A DNA stretch of 64,000 bases from an uncultured Dorea sp. (GCA_910578865.1 CAJTRM010000014.1:1-64000), one strand, 5' to 3'; shown: positions 52,079-60,097, counted from the first letter of the stretch. A program made the numbers and translations. Notes: generated by a model not told the origin, from the letters alone.

Positions 52079-52804
52079 ATGTCAGAAGGCTATATACATT
52101 CTCTGGAAAGTTTCGGCTCTGTGGACGGCCCGGGAATCCGATACGTTATTTTTACTTCAGGGTGTGCGATGCGCTGCCGGTTCTGTCATAACCCGGATAC
52201 CTGGGATATGGGTTCGGGGACAAGATACAGCGTGGATCAGTTAATCGCGAAGGCGTTAAGATACCGTTCCTATTGGGGCGCCCAGGGAGGGATTACGGTA
52301 AGCGGAGGGGAACCGCTCTTGCAGATCGACTTTCTGTCAGAATTGTTTCATGCAGCAAAGGAGCAGGAGATTCATACGGTTCTGGATACCAGCGGCAGTC
52401 CGTTTACAAGACAGGAACCTTTTTACGGGAAGTTTGAGAAATTGATGGAAGATACGAATCTTGTACTGCTGGATATTAAGCAGATTGATGATGTGCAGCA
52501 TAAAATACTGACAGGACAAGGTAATTCCAATATTCTGGAGCTTGCACAGTATTTATCCGAAATCCAGAAACCGGTCTGGATCCGTCATGTCCTTGTACCC
52601 GGAGGCAGTGATCAAGACGAGTATCTGTACAGGCTGAGGGCATTTTTAGATACGCTTGACAATGTGGAGAGAATAGAGGTGCTGCCTTATCATACTCTTG
52701 GAATGTATAAGTGGAAGGAACTGGGGCTGGATTATCCTCTTGAGGGGGTGGAACCTCCGTCAGAAGAAAGAATAGAAAATGCGAGGCGGATCTTAAGGGC
52801 ATGA
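52079..52804 (+). CDS. pflA: Pyruvate formate-lyase-activating enzyme (radical SAM)
   Basis: This 241-residue radical SAM protein has the PflA cluster motif CAMRCRFCHNPDTW and the start VDGPGIRYVIFTSG typical of PFL activases; GGEPLLQIDFLSEL is the SAM-binding region. It generates the glycyl radical on pyruvate formate-lyase in anaerobes. No pflB gene is in the window, so the target is encoded elsewhere or lost. It may be under the divergent MarR regulator. Length matches PflA and not the longer glycyl-radical activases with extra ferredoxin domains. Confidence 0.93.
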   Translation: MSEGYIHSLESFGSVDGPGIRYVIFTSGCAMRCRFCHNPDTWDMGSGTRYSVDQLIAKALRYRSYWGAQGGITVSGGEPLLQIDFLSELFHAAKEQEIHTVLDTSGSPFTRQEPFYGKFEKLMEDTNLVLLDIKQIDDVQHKILTGQGNSNILELAQYLSEIQKPVWIRHVLVPGGSDQDEYLYRLRAFLDTLDNVERIEVLPYHTLGMYKWKELGLDYPLEGVEPPSEERIENARRILRA

Positions 52805-52908
52805 ATTATTGAGTGTTTAGGTGTTTTTCAAGCAAATATACTGGAATTTTGGTATCATATAAGATAATAATCCCAGTGAACCCCATAGAATGTAAAGGAG
52901 AAAATCGT

Positions 52909-53208
52909 ATGGAAAAATTGATGTACATGATGATGATTGAAAAAAGCAAGACCTATAATAAAATGACAAAACAGGTAGTTCTGGAACACGTTGAGAACAT
53001 AAGAAAGCTGGACGATGAAGGAAAGCTGGAAATCTGCGGCGTCTTTAAGGGATATCCGGGAATGGCAGGTATGTATATCCTAAAAACAGAGGACCGTGAA
53101 GAAGCAGAAGAAATCTGCAAATCAGAGCCGCTGGTCATGGGAGGATATGCAACCTACAAATTAGTCGGTTTACAGATTGCAAACCGGGAAAATAATTACT
53201 TGCTGTAA
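52909..53208 (+). CDS. YciI-like small protein
   Basis: This 99-residue protein matches the YCII-related fold (ferredoxin-like, about 90-100 residues): MYMMMIEKSKTYNKMTKQVVLEHVENIRKLDDEGKLEICG with the family's spaced His and Asp, then GMYILKTEDREEAEEICKSEPLVMGG. Its biochemical role is unknown; relatives are possible small-molecule enzymes or binding proteins. The ATG at 52909 follows AAGGAGAAAA; the 32 in-frame codons upstream have no ribosome site. It lies about 100 bases after the pflA-like gene and is the last gene before the mobile island. Confidence 0.8.
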   Translation: MEKLMYMMMIEKSKTYNKMTKQVVLEHVENIRKLDDEGKLEICGVFKGYPGMAGMYILKTEDREEAEEICKSEPLVMGGYATYKLVGLQIANRENNYLL

Positions 53209-53289
53209 TTGCGGCATGGAAGAACACTGGGACTAAGAAAATCCGGCTCACATAAAACTGAATAACCGCCGCTGCATAGGACGGCGCAC

Positions 53290-53329
53290 AAAGGGGGAAT
53301 CGACATTTAGCTATGCCAGATAAGGAAGT
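53290..53329 (+). repeat. Left end repeat of the mobile island
   Basis: These 40 bases (starting AAAGGGGGAATCG and ending ATAAGGAAGT) match the reverse complement of 60058-60097 with a conserved 13-base start, a divergent middle and a 15-base end with one mismatch. A hairpin follows inward at both ends. I read the pair as the ends of one inserted unit of about 6.8 kb. Confidence 0.5.
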
Positions 53330-53341
53330 TTTTACGTAAGG

Positions 53342-53382
53342 TACGGTGTAACTCAGTAAAATGGGTTACACCGTATTCTTTT
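53342..53382 (+). terminator. Hairpin, terminator-like
   Basis: The stem ACGGTGTAAC / GGTTACACCGT encloses about 10 bases and is followed on the plus strand by ATTCTTTTG. It lies just inside the left island repeat and could also end the minus-strand small gene at 53384. Confidence 0.6.
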
Positions 53383-53383
53383 G

Positions 53384-53557
53384 TTATGCTACAAAGCGGA
53401 AGTCCTGCGGGTTTTCCCGTATTTCCTCCATCATAGCAAGGATTTCCTGTTCGGTGGGAATGTCTATCATCCCCGCCGCCGTAAAGTAAATATCCACCTT
53501 TACATAACAGTGACCGCTTGACTTATCGTTGTTATGAACTTCAATACGCAAAATCAT
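53384..53557 (-). CDS. Small hypothetical protein
   Basis: This 57-codon frame begins MILRIEVHNNDKSSGHCYVK and ends PQDFRFVA. I do not recognise it, though its style is like the small accessory proteins of clostridial conjugative elements. It has only a weak purine-rich stretch before the ATG. It lies downstream of a structured minus-strand leader and terminator (53601-53850), so it may be the gene that leader controls, or what remains after a deletion. Confidence 0.4.
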   Translation of the reverse strand: MILRIEVHNNDKSSGHCYVKVDIYFTAAGMIDIPTEQEILAMMEEIRENPQDFRFVA

Positions 53558-53600
53558 ATCCCATTCAGCCGGTCATTCAGTTGTCAACCGACTTTTGGGC

Positions 53601-53637
53601 AACAAAAAAGCCGGTACATCCAGATGGTATGTACCGA
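53601..53637 (-). terminator. Minus-strand terminator with possible attenuator leader
   Basis: On the minus strand the stem CGGTACAT / ATGTACCG is followed by GGCTTTTTTGTT. Upstream in the same transcript (53675-53702) a second hairpin, GGTTACAT...ATGTGATTACC, is similar enough that GCCGGTTACAT (53700-53690) could instead pair with ATGTACCGGC of the terminator. That is the layout of an attenuator. The rest of 53640-53950 is non-coding as far as I can see. Confidence 0.5.
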
Positions 53638-54031
53638 CCGAAAATAGTCAGACTTCTCCCTTGTTTAGAAGAAGGGTAATCACATCCAAATGTAACCGGC
53701 TTTGCAATTCAAAGTCGAAACTGTCCTTTACGCTTGTTTGTTGCCGACAGTTCATAGCAATTCAGAAGCGGCGGTGTTTTCGCTTAGCATATCGCAGCGT
53801 TGTCCGACTTCAAGTCGTCCTCTCAAAAAGTGTGATTAACATATGTATTCAGTTATGGCTCTCCTGTGAGAGTATTTTATTATACTTCAAGGAACAAGTG
53901 TTTGTCAATACTTCTGTGAATATTTTTTCGGCTGGTGGGAATACTAATTAGTTTGTTTAAAGTAACGAAACTCAATTGATATACTAATTACTTTTGACAT
54001 GCAAGTTTGAAATAATGTCTACATATAGTTG

Positions 54032-54060
54032 TTGCTATTTTCAAAACCGCATGGTATAAT
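54032..54060 (+). promoter_or_regulatory. Promoter of the AbiE operon
   Basis: TTGCTA (54032-54037), a 17-base spacer and TATAAT (54055-54060) precede the AbiEi gene. Two copies of ATACTAATTA lie upstream at 53941-53950 and 53981-53990 and might serve the regulator, which in this family represses its own operon. Confidence 0.65.
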
Positions 54061-54107
54061 AATTGCGTACATTATTTATTTCTTGCGTGCGGAAAGTTGG
54101 TGCCTGC

Positions 54108-54713
54108 TTGAGTAAAAAAGAAATTTTAAAAATGATAATTGAAAATAACGGCGGTATTGCAAAAACTTCAGATTTTACCGCTAACGGGATAAATAAATAT
54201 GAGGTAGCGGCTTTTTGTAAAGAAGGAGTAATCGAAAGAATTCGCAGAGGATTTTATCAGTTGCCCCAAAGCAAAAGCATTACAGAAGAACATCTCATAC
54301 GGGAACTTCTTCCGCAGGGAATTATTTGTGTTGAGTCCGCTTTGTTTCAGTACGGATATAGTGATTTTTCTCCCCGTGAATGGTCGATTGCTGTGCCGAG
54401 AACAGCGTCTCGTGTTGTAAAGAACATTGAAGAATTTCCGATGAAGGCTTACTATATTCAAAAGAAATTTTTAGATATAGGTAAGTCCACAAGCAATTTT
54501 AACGGCGTAATACTGCCTGTGTATGACCGTGAGCGAACTATATGCGATTGCTTTAAGTACCGCACAAAGCTTGACAACGAAATTTTCAATAAAGCCGTCA
54601 ATGCCTATGCTGTTGATGGAAAAAAGAACCTTGCAAATTTGTCTAGATACGCAAAGGAAATGAAGCTTTATACAAAAGTTATGAATGTAATGGAGGTGCT
54701 GCTTAATGGCTGA
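54108..54713 (+). CDS. abiEi: AbiEi-type antitoxin (type IV toxin-antitoxin)
   Basis: This 201-residue protein is the AbiEi antitoxin of a type IV system. The N-terminal winged-helix domain (MIIENNGGIAKTSDFTANGINKYEVAAFCKEGVIERIRRGFYQLP) binds the operon promoter, and the C-terminal domain (residues about 80-200) counteracts the toxin without contacting it. The start is probably the TTG at 54108, 11 bases after GGAAAG; an ATG at 54132 would give 193 residues. It overlaps the toxin gene by 8 bases. AbiE systems act in phage abortive infection and in stabilising mobile elements, fitting this island. Confidence 0.88.
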   Translation: MSKKEILKMIIENNGGIAKTSDFTANGINKYEVAAFCKEGVIERIRRGFYQLPQSKSITEEHLIRELLPQGIICVESALFQYGYSDFSPREWSIAVPRTASRVVKNIEEFPMKAYYIQKKFLDIGKSTSNFNGVILPVYDRERTICDCFKYRTKLDNEIFNKAVNAYAVDGKKNLANLSRYAKEMKLYTKVMNVMEVLLNG

Positions 54714-55602
54714 TATAGCTGCTTCCGTGTTAGCACGGCTCAAAAACAAAGCTGCAGAAAGTGGAAGAAGTTATCAACTCTGCTTGCAACTCTTTTGCCA
54801 AGAGGAATTTTTGCGGCGTTTGGAAAAGTCCAAGTATGCTGAGAACCTCGTGTTAAAAGGAGGCTTGTTCCTCTATTCTCTTACTCACTTTGACAGCCGA
54901 GTAACGGTTGATGTAGATTTTTTGCTTCGGAAAATACCCAATACAGCGGAACAGTTAAAAGGTATACTTGAGGAAATTATTGCAGTTCATACCGGCAATG
55001 ATTTTGTTACCTTTGAGATAAAGGATGTTGCACCTATTGCCGTTGCGAAAAAATATGCCGGTATAGGTGCATCGATAGTTGCTCGTATAAAAAACACACG
55101 CACACCGTTTGGCATTGATTTCGGTGTTGGTGATGTCATTGTGCCAAAGCAGGAAAAAAGAAAAATTCCCACTCAGCTTGATGATTTTATTGCACCCACA
55201 ATTAATACTTATTCCATTGAAACAACTGTTGCTGAGAAAATCGACGCAATCCTAAGTCTGATGGAGTTTTCCAGCCGCATGAAAGACTATTACGATATTT
55301 ATTATCTTGCTAATAAGTTTGATTTTGACGGTAAGGTGTTGACCGAAGCACTCAGAAAAACCTTTCAGAACCGTGAGCACAATTTTACGGTAGAACAGTT
55401 TGAACAAGTTATGAGTTTCGATGAAGATACAGCAATGCAGAAAAAATGGAAAGCCTTTGTCCGTAAAATCGACACGAAAACAGATGACTACAGTACCGTA
55501 CTGAAAACAATAAAAGCCTTCCTGACAAAACCGTTTACAGCGGCGGTCGGGGGCAAAGAATTTACCCCAAAATGGTCTGCCAATAATGGCGAGTGGATAT
55601 AA
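54706..55602 (+). CDS. abiEii: AbiEii-type nucleotidyltransferase toxin
   Basis: This 298-residue protein is the AbiEii/AbiGii nucleotidyltransferase toxin. The conserved fold elements are NLVLKGGLFLYSLTHFDSRVTVDVDFLLRK, where the GG and the D-x-D-F bind nucleotide and metal, a central Lys (VVAEKIDAILS region) and SSRMKDYYDIYYLANKF near residue 190. Such toxins add nucleotides to tRNA or use GTP, arresting growth. Sequence is complete. It is translated with the antitoxin. Codon use here is more AT-rich than in the flanking housekeeping genes, consistent with acquisition. After its stop, 55603-55883 holds only a hairpin (ATAGATGA / TCATCTAT, about 55843-55862) and no gene. Confidence 0.88.
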   Translation: MADIAASVLARLKNKAAESGRSYQLCLQLFCQEEFLRRLEKSKYAENLVLKGGLFLYSLTHFDSRVTVDVDFLLRKIPNTAEQLKGILEEIIAVHTGNDFVTFEIKDVAPIAVAKKYAGIGASIVARIKNTRTPFGIDFGVGDVIVPKQEKRKIPTQLDDFIAPTINTYSIETTVAEKIDAILSLMEFSSRMKDYYDIYYLANKFDFDGKVLTEALRKTFQNREHNFTVEQFEQVMSFDEDTAMQKKWKAFVRKIDTKTDDYSTVLKTIKAFLTKPFTAAVGGKEFTPKWSANNGEWI

Positions 55603-55883
55603 GGGAGAAAGAAAAATGGAATGTAAAGATATATTGAATTTCAGAAAAGGTTGTATGGCTTGATTCATTTGAGGATTTGAAAACTGCTTCCAAACTTAAT
55701 GGCAAAACCAGTTGATAAACTGCGCCAAGTTCGGTATAATTTTTATGGTATTTTAATTTACTAGGCATATCTTAATTATACCACGGATGGCAGGTTCTTC
55801 GGAATCTGCTTTTCTGTTTTGAGCAGAAAAATAGAGCGCTGCTCCATAGATGATCACTCATCTATTTTGCAACGCCCCCTCGC

Positions 55884-55960
55884 TTATTGCTGTTGGATGT
55901 ATATTAAATCGTGATTCACGATTTCTGCTGCTCTGCTGCGGATATTATTCATCCGAGCAA
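55884..55960 (-). pseudogene. tnpV: tnpV, C-terminal fragment (split by the RIT element)
   Basis: The minus strand encodes RMNNIRSRAAEIVNHDLIYI and three Gln before the stop, the expected C-terminus of the transposon-encoded protein TnpV. The matching N-terminal part, ending MEWVA, lies on the far side of the RIT element at 59403-59715. Joining the two at the shared GAGCAA restores one frame. Confidence 0.85.
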
Positions 55961-56047
55961 AAATCCAAACTTCAAAGAAATTCAAACTTTTACTCATAAC
56001 CTCAATGAATACAGTGTTTTGAGGGGAAAAAGTTTGGATTTCTTTTT
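55960..56047 (+). repeat. Left inverted repeat of the RIT element
   Basis: This repeat of about 88 bp matches the reverse complement of 59290-59377 with a few mismatches; the block from CTTTTACTCATAACCTCAAT to AAAAAGTTTGGATTTC is almost identical. TTTGGATTT/AAATCCAAA motifs recur at both edges of each copy, as expected for recombinase-binding subsites. Confidence 0.88.
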
Positions 56048-56087
56048 TTCTTCATCTCCAGCTATTATAATGATGGAGGTGATATAG

Positions 56088-57305
56088 ATGAATTTATTTC
56101 ATTCAGACAAAACTTATGAAGATCTTCTTCAGGACATGCAGAAGGATGGATACAGCCAGAATTATATGAAATGTGTTAGACGAGAAATCCGCTGGTTGGA
56201 AAACCATCAGAACATTTATCATTTTGCTTCTTTTGAAGCTGCCTGTCAGATAAGGGTGGCGCAGACTTCGTCCCCGGAAACACAGGCAAACCGAAAAACG
56301 ATTTATAATCTTTTTCACCGTTACAACAAATATGGCAGCTTATCAGAAGGGAGACGTAATCCGCTTTTCAGGTTCGGGGCATACACACAGTTGAGCGGGG
56401 AGTTTAAAAGCCTGCTTGATATTTATGAAAAAGAAAGCTACAGGCGCGGCCTTAAAACGGGAACAGTAAGGGCCAGTATCTCTGCCTGCAGCGGCCTTTT
56501 ATTAGCCTTGCACTCCTCCGGCTTCCGGTCACTGGAGGATGTGACAGAGAGGGATGTCCTGGATTATTTCTCCCGCAAAAAACTCAGCAGCAGCACAAAG
56601 GTTAATATCGCATCTGTATTTGAAGCACAGACGGGCAGTTATTTCGATTCTGCCAGGCGCATCCTCACATACCTTCCCAATCTGCATCGCCGGCGAAAAA
56701 ATATCCAGTATCTTACGGAAGAAGAAACCCAGGCTATTCGCAACGTACTTTCCGACAGTGAGGGTGGGCTTTGCCTGCGCAACCGTGCCATTGGCACTAT
56801 CCTTTATTTTACAGGGATGAGATCCAGCGATGTGGCCGCCCTGAAATTTTCCGACATAGACTGGGAGAAAGAGGAGATCCGGATCGTCCAGAAAAAAACT
56901 GGTGGAGAACTGCTCCTCCCCCTCACGGCGGCAGTCGGCAATGCTATTTTTGACTATACCACACAAGAACGCCCCGACAGCCCCGATGAACACATTTTTC
57001 TCTGCAGAACAACACCCTGCAGGCCGATCAGCCCGGGCACAGTGGGGAATATAGCCCAAAAAGTATATGAAGCTGCCTCCATACGCCAAAACAAAGGTGG
57101 CAGGAAAGGGGCGCATCTGTTCCGGCATAACCTAGCGGCTTCATTTGCCAGCTCCGGCATCCCAGCCCCTGTCATCAGTTCTGCTCTTGGACACAGCGAT
57201 CCAGATTCGCTGAACCACTATCTTTCGGCGGATATCAGCCATTTACGGGAATGCGCAATCGGCATCAGAGAGTTTCCTGTCAGTGAGGAGGTGTTCCAAT
57301 GGTGA
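56088..57305 (+). CDS. ritA: RIT recombinase A (tyrosine recombinase)
   Basis: This 405-residue tyrosine recombinase is the first of the trio. The N-terminal core-binding part leads to a catalytic domain with Arg in YFTGMRSSDVAALKFSDIDW, His-x-x-Arg in GAHLFRHNLAASFASSG, and His and Tyr in SALGHSDPDSLNHYLSAD. All catalytic residues are present. The ATG at 56088 follows GATGGAGGTG. The stop overlaps the start of ritB (ATGGTGA), so the trio is co-translated. It is longer than its two partners, as is usual for the first gene of RIT elements. Confidence 0.9.
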   Translation: MNLFHSDKTYEDLLQDMQKDGYSQNYMKCVRREIRWLENHQNIYHFASFEAACQIRVAQTSSPETQANRKTIYNLFHRYNKYGSLSEGRRNPLFRFGAYTQLSGEFKSLLDIYEKESYRRGLKTGTVRASISACSGLLLALHSSGFRSLEDVTERDVLDYFSRKKLSSSTKVNIASVFEAQTGSYFDSARRILTYLPNLHRRRKNIQYLTEEETQAIRNVLSDSEGGLCLRNRAIGTILYFTGMRSSDVAALKFSDIDWEKEEIRIVQKKTGGELLLPLTAAVGNAIFDYTTQERPDSPDEHIFLCRTTPCRPISPGTVGNIAQKVYEAASIRQNKGGRKGAHLFRHNLAASFASSGIPAPVISSALGHSDPDSLNHYLSADISHLRECAIGIREFPVSEEVFQW

Positions 57306-58264
57306 GTTATCAATCCGGGTTTGCTGACCTTATAGAAAAGTATGTGTTTTACCAGGAATCGTCTGGTTCCTGGAGTGAAGTAAGAGCGCGAAATCTAAGG
57401 TACTTTGACCGTTTTTGTGCGGAACGTTTCCCAGGCAGGACCTTATGCCAGGAAATGGTTGATGCGTGGTGCCAGAAACGTGATACAGAAACAAAATCCT
57501 CCTGTATTACACGGACAGGGGTAATCCGCAGCTTTATCAGTTATCTCCAAAAGCGCGGGATGACAGACGTCCTGCCTATGCCGGTTCCGAAAGCAGAAAA
57601 AAGGACCCGGGTTCCACATGCATTCACAAGAGAAGAACTGCAAAATTTTTTCCATGAATGCGACAGCATAGTCCCCTATAAGCCCTCTCCCAAATTTCTC
57701 CTCCCCAAAATAACGTGCCCTGTATTTTTCAGGCTTCTATACAGCAGCGGCATACGGACAACAGAAGCCCGGAAACTGAAACGAAGCGAAGTCGACCTGG
57801 TACATGGGGTTCTTGACATTCATGAAACAAAAGGATACGCCCAGCATTATGTGGCTCTCCACGACAGCATGACAGACCTGCTGAAACAGTACGACCGGGA
57901 AGTGGAGAAAATTTATCCCGGGAGGACATATTTTTTTGAGAATGCGATGGGCAACGGTTATTCCAGGCAATGGGTGGTCTATATATTCCGAAAGCTGTGG
58001 GAAAAAGCAAACGGCAAAAACAACAGGCCCGTGGCGTAGGAACTTAGGCATCATTATGCGGTAGAAAACATCAACCGGTGGGAGGAAGATGCCTTCGGGT
58101 TCAGCGAAAAGCTCCTTTATCTTTCAAAATCCATGGGGCATAGCGAAATAAACGCGACGTTATACTATTATTCCATTGTGCCGGGAATGTCTGATATCCT
58201 TCGGGAAAAAACGGAAACCGGCTTCAATGAGATCATACCGGAGGTGCCCGATGAAAAAGAATGA
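57299..58264 (+). pseudogene. ritB: RIT recombinase B, interrupted by an in-frame amber codon
   Basis: The frame encodes a tyrosine recombinase with Arg in YSSGIRTTEARKLKRSEVDL. A TAG at 58037-58039 stops it after 246 codons. Reading through the TAG, the same frame continues for 74 codons with the missing catalytic residues: ELRHHYAV right after the stop and MGHSEINATLYYYS further on, and ends at 58264, overlapping ritC by 14 bases. Thus a single nonsense change (for example TGG or CAG to TAG) removes the second Arg/His and the Tyr nucleophile. No frameshift is present. The product as written should be inactive unless the amber is suppressed. Confidence 0.88.
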
Positions 58265-59279
58265 TGAATCTGCCAAAATCGCATACTTTATTTCTGACTT
58301 TTTAAATACATATGCCCCAACTTTCCTTACAAACAGCAGACACACTTTGAAATCATACAAGGACAGCCTGGTTTTATACCTCTCATTTCTGGAAACGGAG
58401 AATATAAAACCCGACTGTTTCAGCCGGGAATGCTTTGAAAGGGCATGGCTTGAAAAATGGATACTCTGGCTAAAAGAAACCCGCCAGTGCAGCGCGGACA
58501 CCTGTAATGTACGGTTGGGGTCACTGCGGGTATTCCTTGAATATCTGGGAGAGAAAGATATCGAATACTTATATCTTTATCAGGAAGCGAAAAAAATCAA
58601 ACGGCAAAAATGCACCAAAAAGAAAGTATGCGGTCTTACACGGAATGCTGTTGCGGCAATGCTCTCCGCGCCGGATCTCTCAACACGGACAGGGAAAAGG
58701 GACGTTGTATTTCTGACTGTGCTTTATGCCACCGCAGGACGTCTTGACGAGATACGGTCCATAAAGATATCCCATATCCATCTGGATGAGCCAAAGCCTT
58801 ACATTATACTTTTGGGAAAAGGCGGAAAAATAAGGACAGCGTATCTCCTTCCACGTGCCGTTGCAAATATCCGTATATATCTGAAGGAATTCCATGGCGA
58901 GAAGCCAGAACCGGAAGCATATCTTTTTTATTCCCGTGTGGGAGGACGGAATACAAAGCTTTCTGAACCCGCACTTGATAAGCGGATTAAGCTGTGTGCG
59001 AAAAAGGCCCATGAGAAATGTCCGGAGGTGCCACTCGGCGCACATGCCCACCAATTCAGGCATGCGAAAGCATCCCACTGGCTTGAGGATGGCATTAGTA
59101 TCGTTCAGATTAGCTTTCTGCTTGGCCATGAGCGGTTAGAAACAACAATGAAATATCTTGATATAACAACGGAAGAAAAAGCAAGCGCCCTTGCCACTTT
59201 GGAGATGGAGAGAGAAAAATCTCCGAATAAAAAGTGGAAAAACAACGATGGAACATTGTCTGGCTTCTGCGGTCTGTAA
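58251..59279 (+). CDS. ritC: RIT recombinase C (tyrosine recombinase)
   Basis: This 342-residue protein completes the trio. Catalytic features are Arg in YATAGRLDEIRSIKISHI, His-x-x-Arg in HAHQFRHAKASHWLEDG, and His and Tyr in FLLGHERLETTMKYLDI. The N-terminal SAM-like domain spans about residues 10-110. I start at 58251 (MKKNDESAKIAYF) because CCGGAGGTG precedes it; the frame is open upstream only because it overlaps ritB. The stop is 11 bases before the right inverted repeat. Confidence 0.9.
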   Translation: MKKNDESAKIAYFISDFLNTYAPTFLTNSRHTLKSYKDSLVLYLSFLETENIKPDCFSRECFERAWLEKWILWLKETRQCSADTCNVRLGSLRVFLEYLGEKDIEYLYLYQEAKKIKRQKCTKKKVCGLTRNAVAAMLSAPDLSTRTGKRDVVFLTVLYATAGRLDEIRSIKISHIHLDEPKPYIILLGKGGKIRTAYLLPRAVANIRIYLKEFHGEKPEPEAYLFYSRVGGRNTKLSEPALDKRIKLCAKKAHEKCPEVPLGAHAHQFRHAKASHWLEDGISIVQISFLLGHERLETTMKYLDITTEEKASALATLEMEREKSPNKKWKNNDGTLSGFCGL

Positions 59280-59289
59280 GTATAAGTCC

Positions 59290-59377
59290 AAAAAGAAATC
59301 CAAACTTTTTCCCTTCAAAACACTGCATTCATTGAGGTTATGAGTAAAAGTTTGGATTTTTTTGAAATTTGGATTTT
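59290..59377 (-). repeat. Right inverted repeat of the RIT element
   Basis: This is the inverted counterpart of 55960-56047. Between its outer edge and the GAGCAA junction at 59403 lie 25 bases, again with an AAATCCAAAA motif. Confidence 0.88.
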
Positions 59378-59402
59378 AGGAAAAATCCAAAAGTTTTGAT
59401 TT

Positions 59403-59715
59403 GAGCAACCCACTCCATTTGATTTTTCGCTTTGAGTTGTTCAGTCACACCCTCACGCTCTGACATTTGCTTTACGAGCAGAAAAAACATTTCTTCCGCC
59501 TGCTCGTTTATGTCTGAGAGGTAAGAGTTGAGTTTACCTTTTGTAAGCAGAGTAGTGTAAGCAGCTCGTTTATGCTCTTGCAAATAGCGTTTGTGCCGCT
59601 GCCCCCAAATGCCAATAGGCTTATTTCCTTCGGCTGGCAGTACAAGGTTAGGTAAGTAGTAATCCCCTTGTAATGTGTAAGTACCGCCCATCTGTTCAAA
59701 TATTGTCTTTTCCAT
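59403..59715 (-). pseudogene. tnpV: tnpV, N-terminal fragment (split by the RIT element)
   Basis: The frame starts at 59715 with MEKTIFEQMGGTYTLQGDYY and runs to MEWVA, matching the small TnpV protein of clostridial transposons and integrative elements. From Gln onward the frame runs into the RIT element and reads about 22 foreign codons (IKTFGFFLKSKF...) to a stop at 59338. The true C-terminus is 3.4 kb away at 55884-55960. TnpV has no firm function; it is a marker of Tn4451- or Tn1549-like elements. Confidence 0.87.
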
Positions 59716-59741
59716 AAACTTAATCCTCCGTCCTCTTGATT

Positions 59742-59897
59742 TTAAATTGGTGCTTTAGCGAATTTGATAATGAGTTCATCAACCACATCGGTATATCTTC
59801 CGTCTGCTATAAGTTTGTTTCGCAAAATGTTCAGACTGTCGATTATAACGCTGTATTCATAATCATCAATCGCTAAGTAGTATTTTTTCTCTCGCAT
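59742..59897 (-). CDS. Small mobile-element protein upstream of tnpV
   Basis: This 51-residue protein (MREKKYYLAIDDYEYSVIID ... LRNKLIADGRYTDVVDELII ... FAKAPI) has a strong ribosome site (AAAGGAGGTTGAG) and lies 26 bases upstream of tnpV on the same strand. Small proteins with the pattern YYL-x-DDYEY and LRNKLI-x-GRYTD-x-VDE recur in clostridial integrative elements beside tnpV. Function is unknown; the size suggests a DNA-binding or regulatory partner. Confidence 0.72.
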   Translation of the reverse strand: MREKKYYLAIDDYEYSVIIDSLNILRNKLIADGRYTDVVDELIIKFAKAPI

Positions 59898-59977
59898 ACG
59901 CTCAACCTCCTTTGTACTTACATTTTAGCAGGAGATTATCCAGATGACGATTGTACGATTTTGTTTTTAGACATAAA

Positions 59978-60021
59978 GAAAGACAACGTAAAAAGCATTT
60001 TTGCCTTCTACGCTGTCTTTC
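59978..60021 (-). terminator. Hairpin terminator between yajC and the island genes
   Basis: GAAAGACA-ACGTA and TACG-TGTCTTTC form a long stem around a short loop; on the minus strand it is followed by TTTATG. It lies just inside the right island repeat. Confidence 0.6.
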
Positions 60022-60057
60022 GCCTTTGCAACGCCCATAAAGTTGTATTTTCAAATT

Positions 60058-60097
60058 ACTTCCTTATATGGCGTTAGCATTAGCCGATTCCCCCTTT
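60058..60097 (-). repeat. Right end repeat of the mobile island
   Basis: This is the inverted partner of 53290-53329: on the minus strand it starts AAAGGGGGAATCG and ends ATAAGGAAGT. It lies 37 bases beyond the yajC stop. Confidence 0.5.

Larger units (their letters stand above)
55961..59402 (+). mobile_element. Recombinase-in-trio (RIT) element inserted in tnpV
   Basis: This element of about 3.44 kb carries three overlapping tyrosine recombinase genes in tandem, the defining feature of RIT elements. Long inverted repeats flank them (55960-56047 and 59290-59377). It sits inside a tnpV gene, and the 6-base GAGCAA occurs at both junctions (55955-55960 and 59403-59408), consistent with a target duplication or crossover sequence. 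The right end carries about 25 bases outside the repeat with no counterpart at the left. The middle recombinase has an amber codon, so this copy may be immobile. Confidence 0.85.

Noticed and set aside
52813..52908. 32-residue extension of the YciI-like protein
   Set aside because: The normal YCII fold begins at MEKLMYMMM and AAGGAG precedes the ATG at 52909.
53595..53951. 118-codon plus-strand frame in the island's left part
   Set aside because: Its composition is odd (many Ser, Arg, Cys, Val), it has no ribosome site, and it overlaps hairpins of a minus-strand leader.
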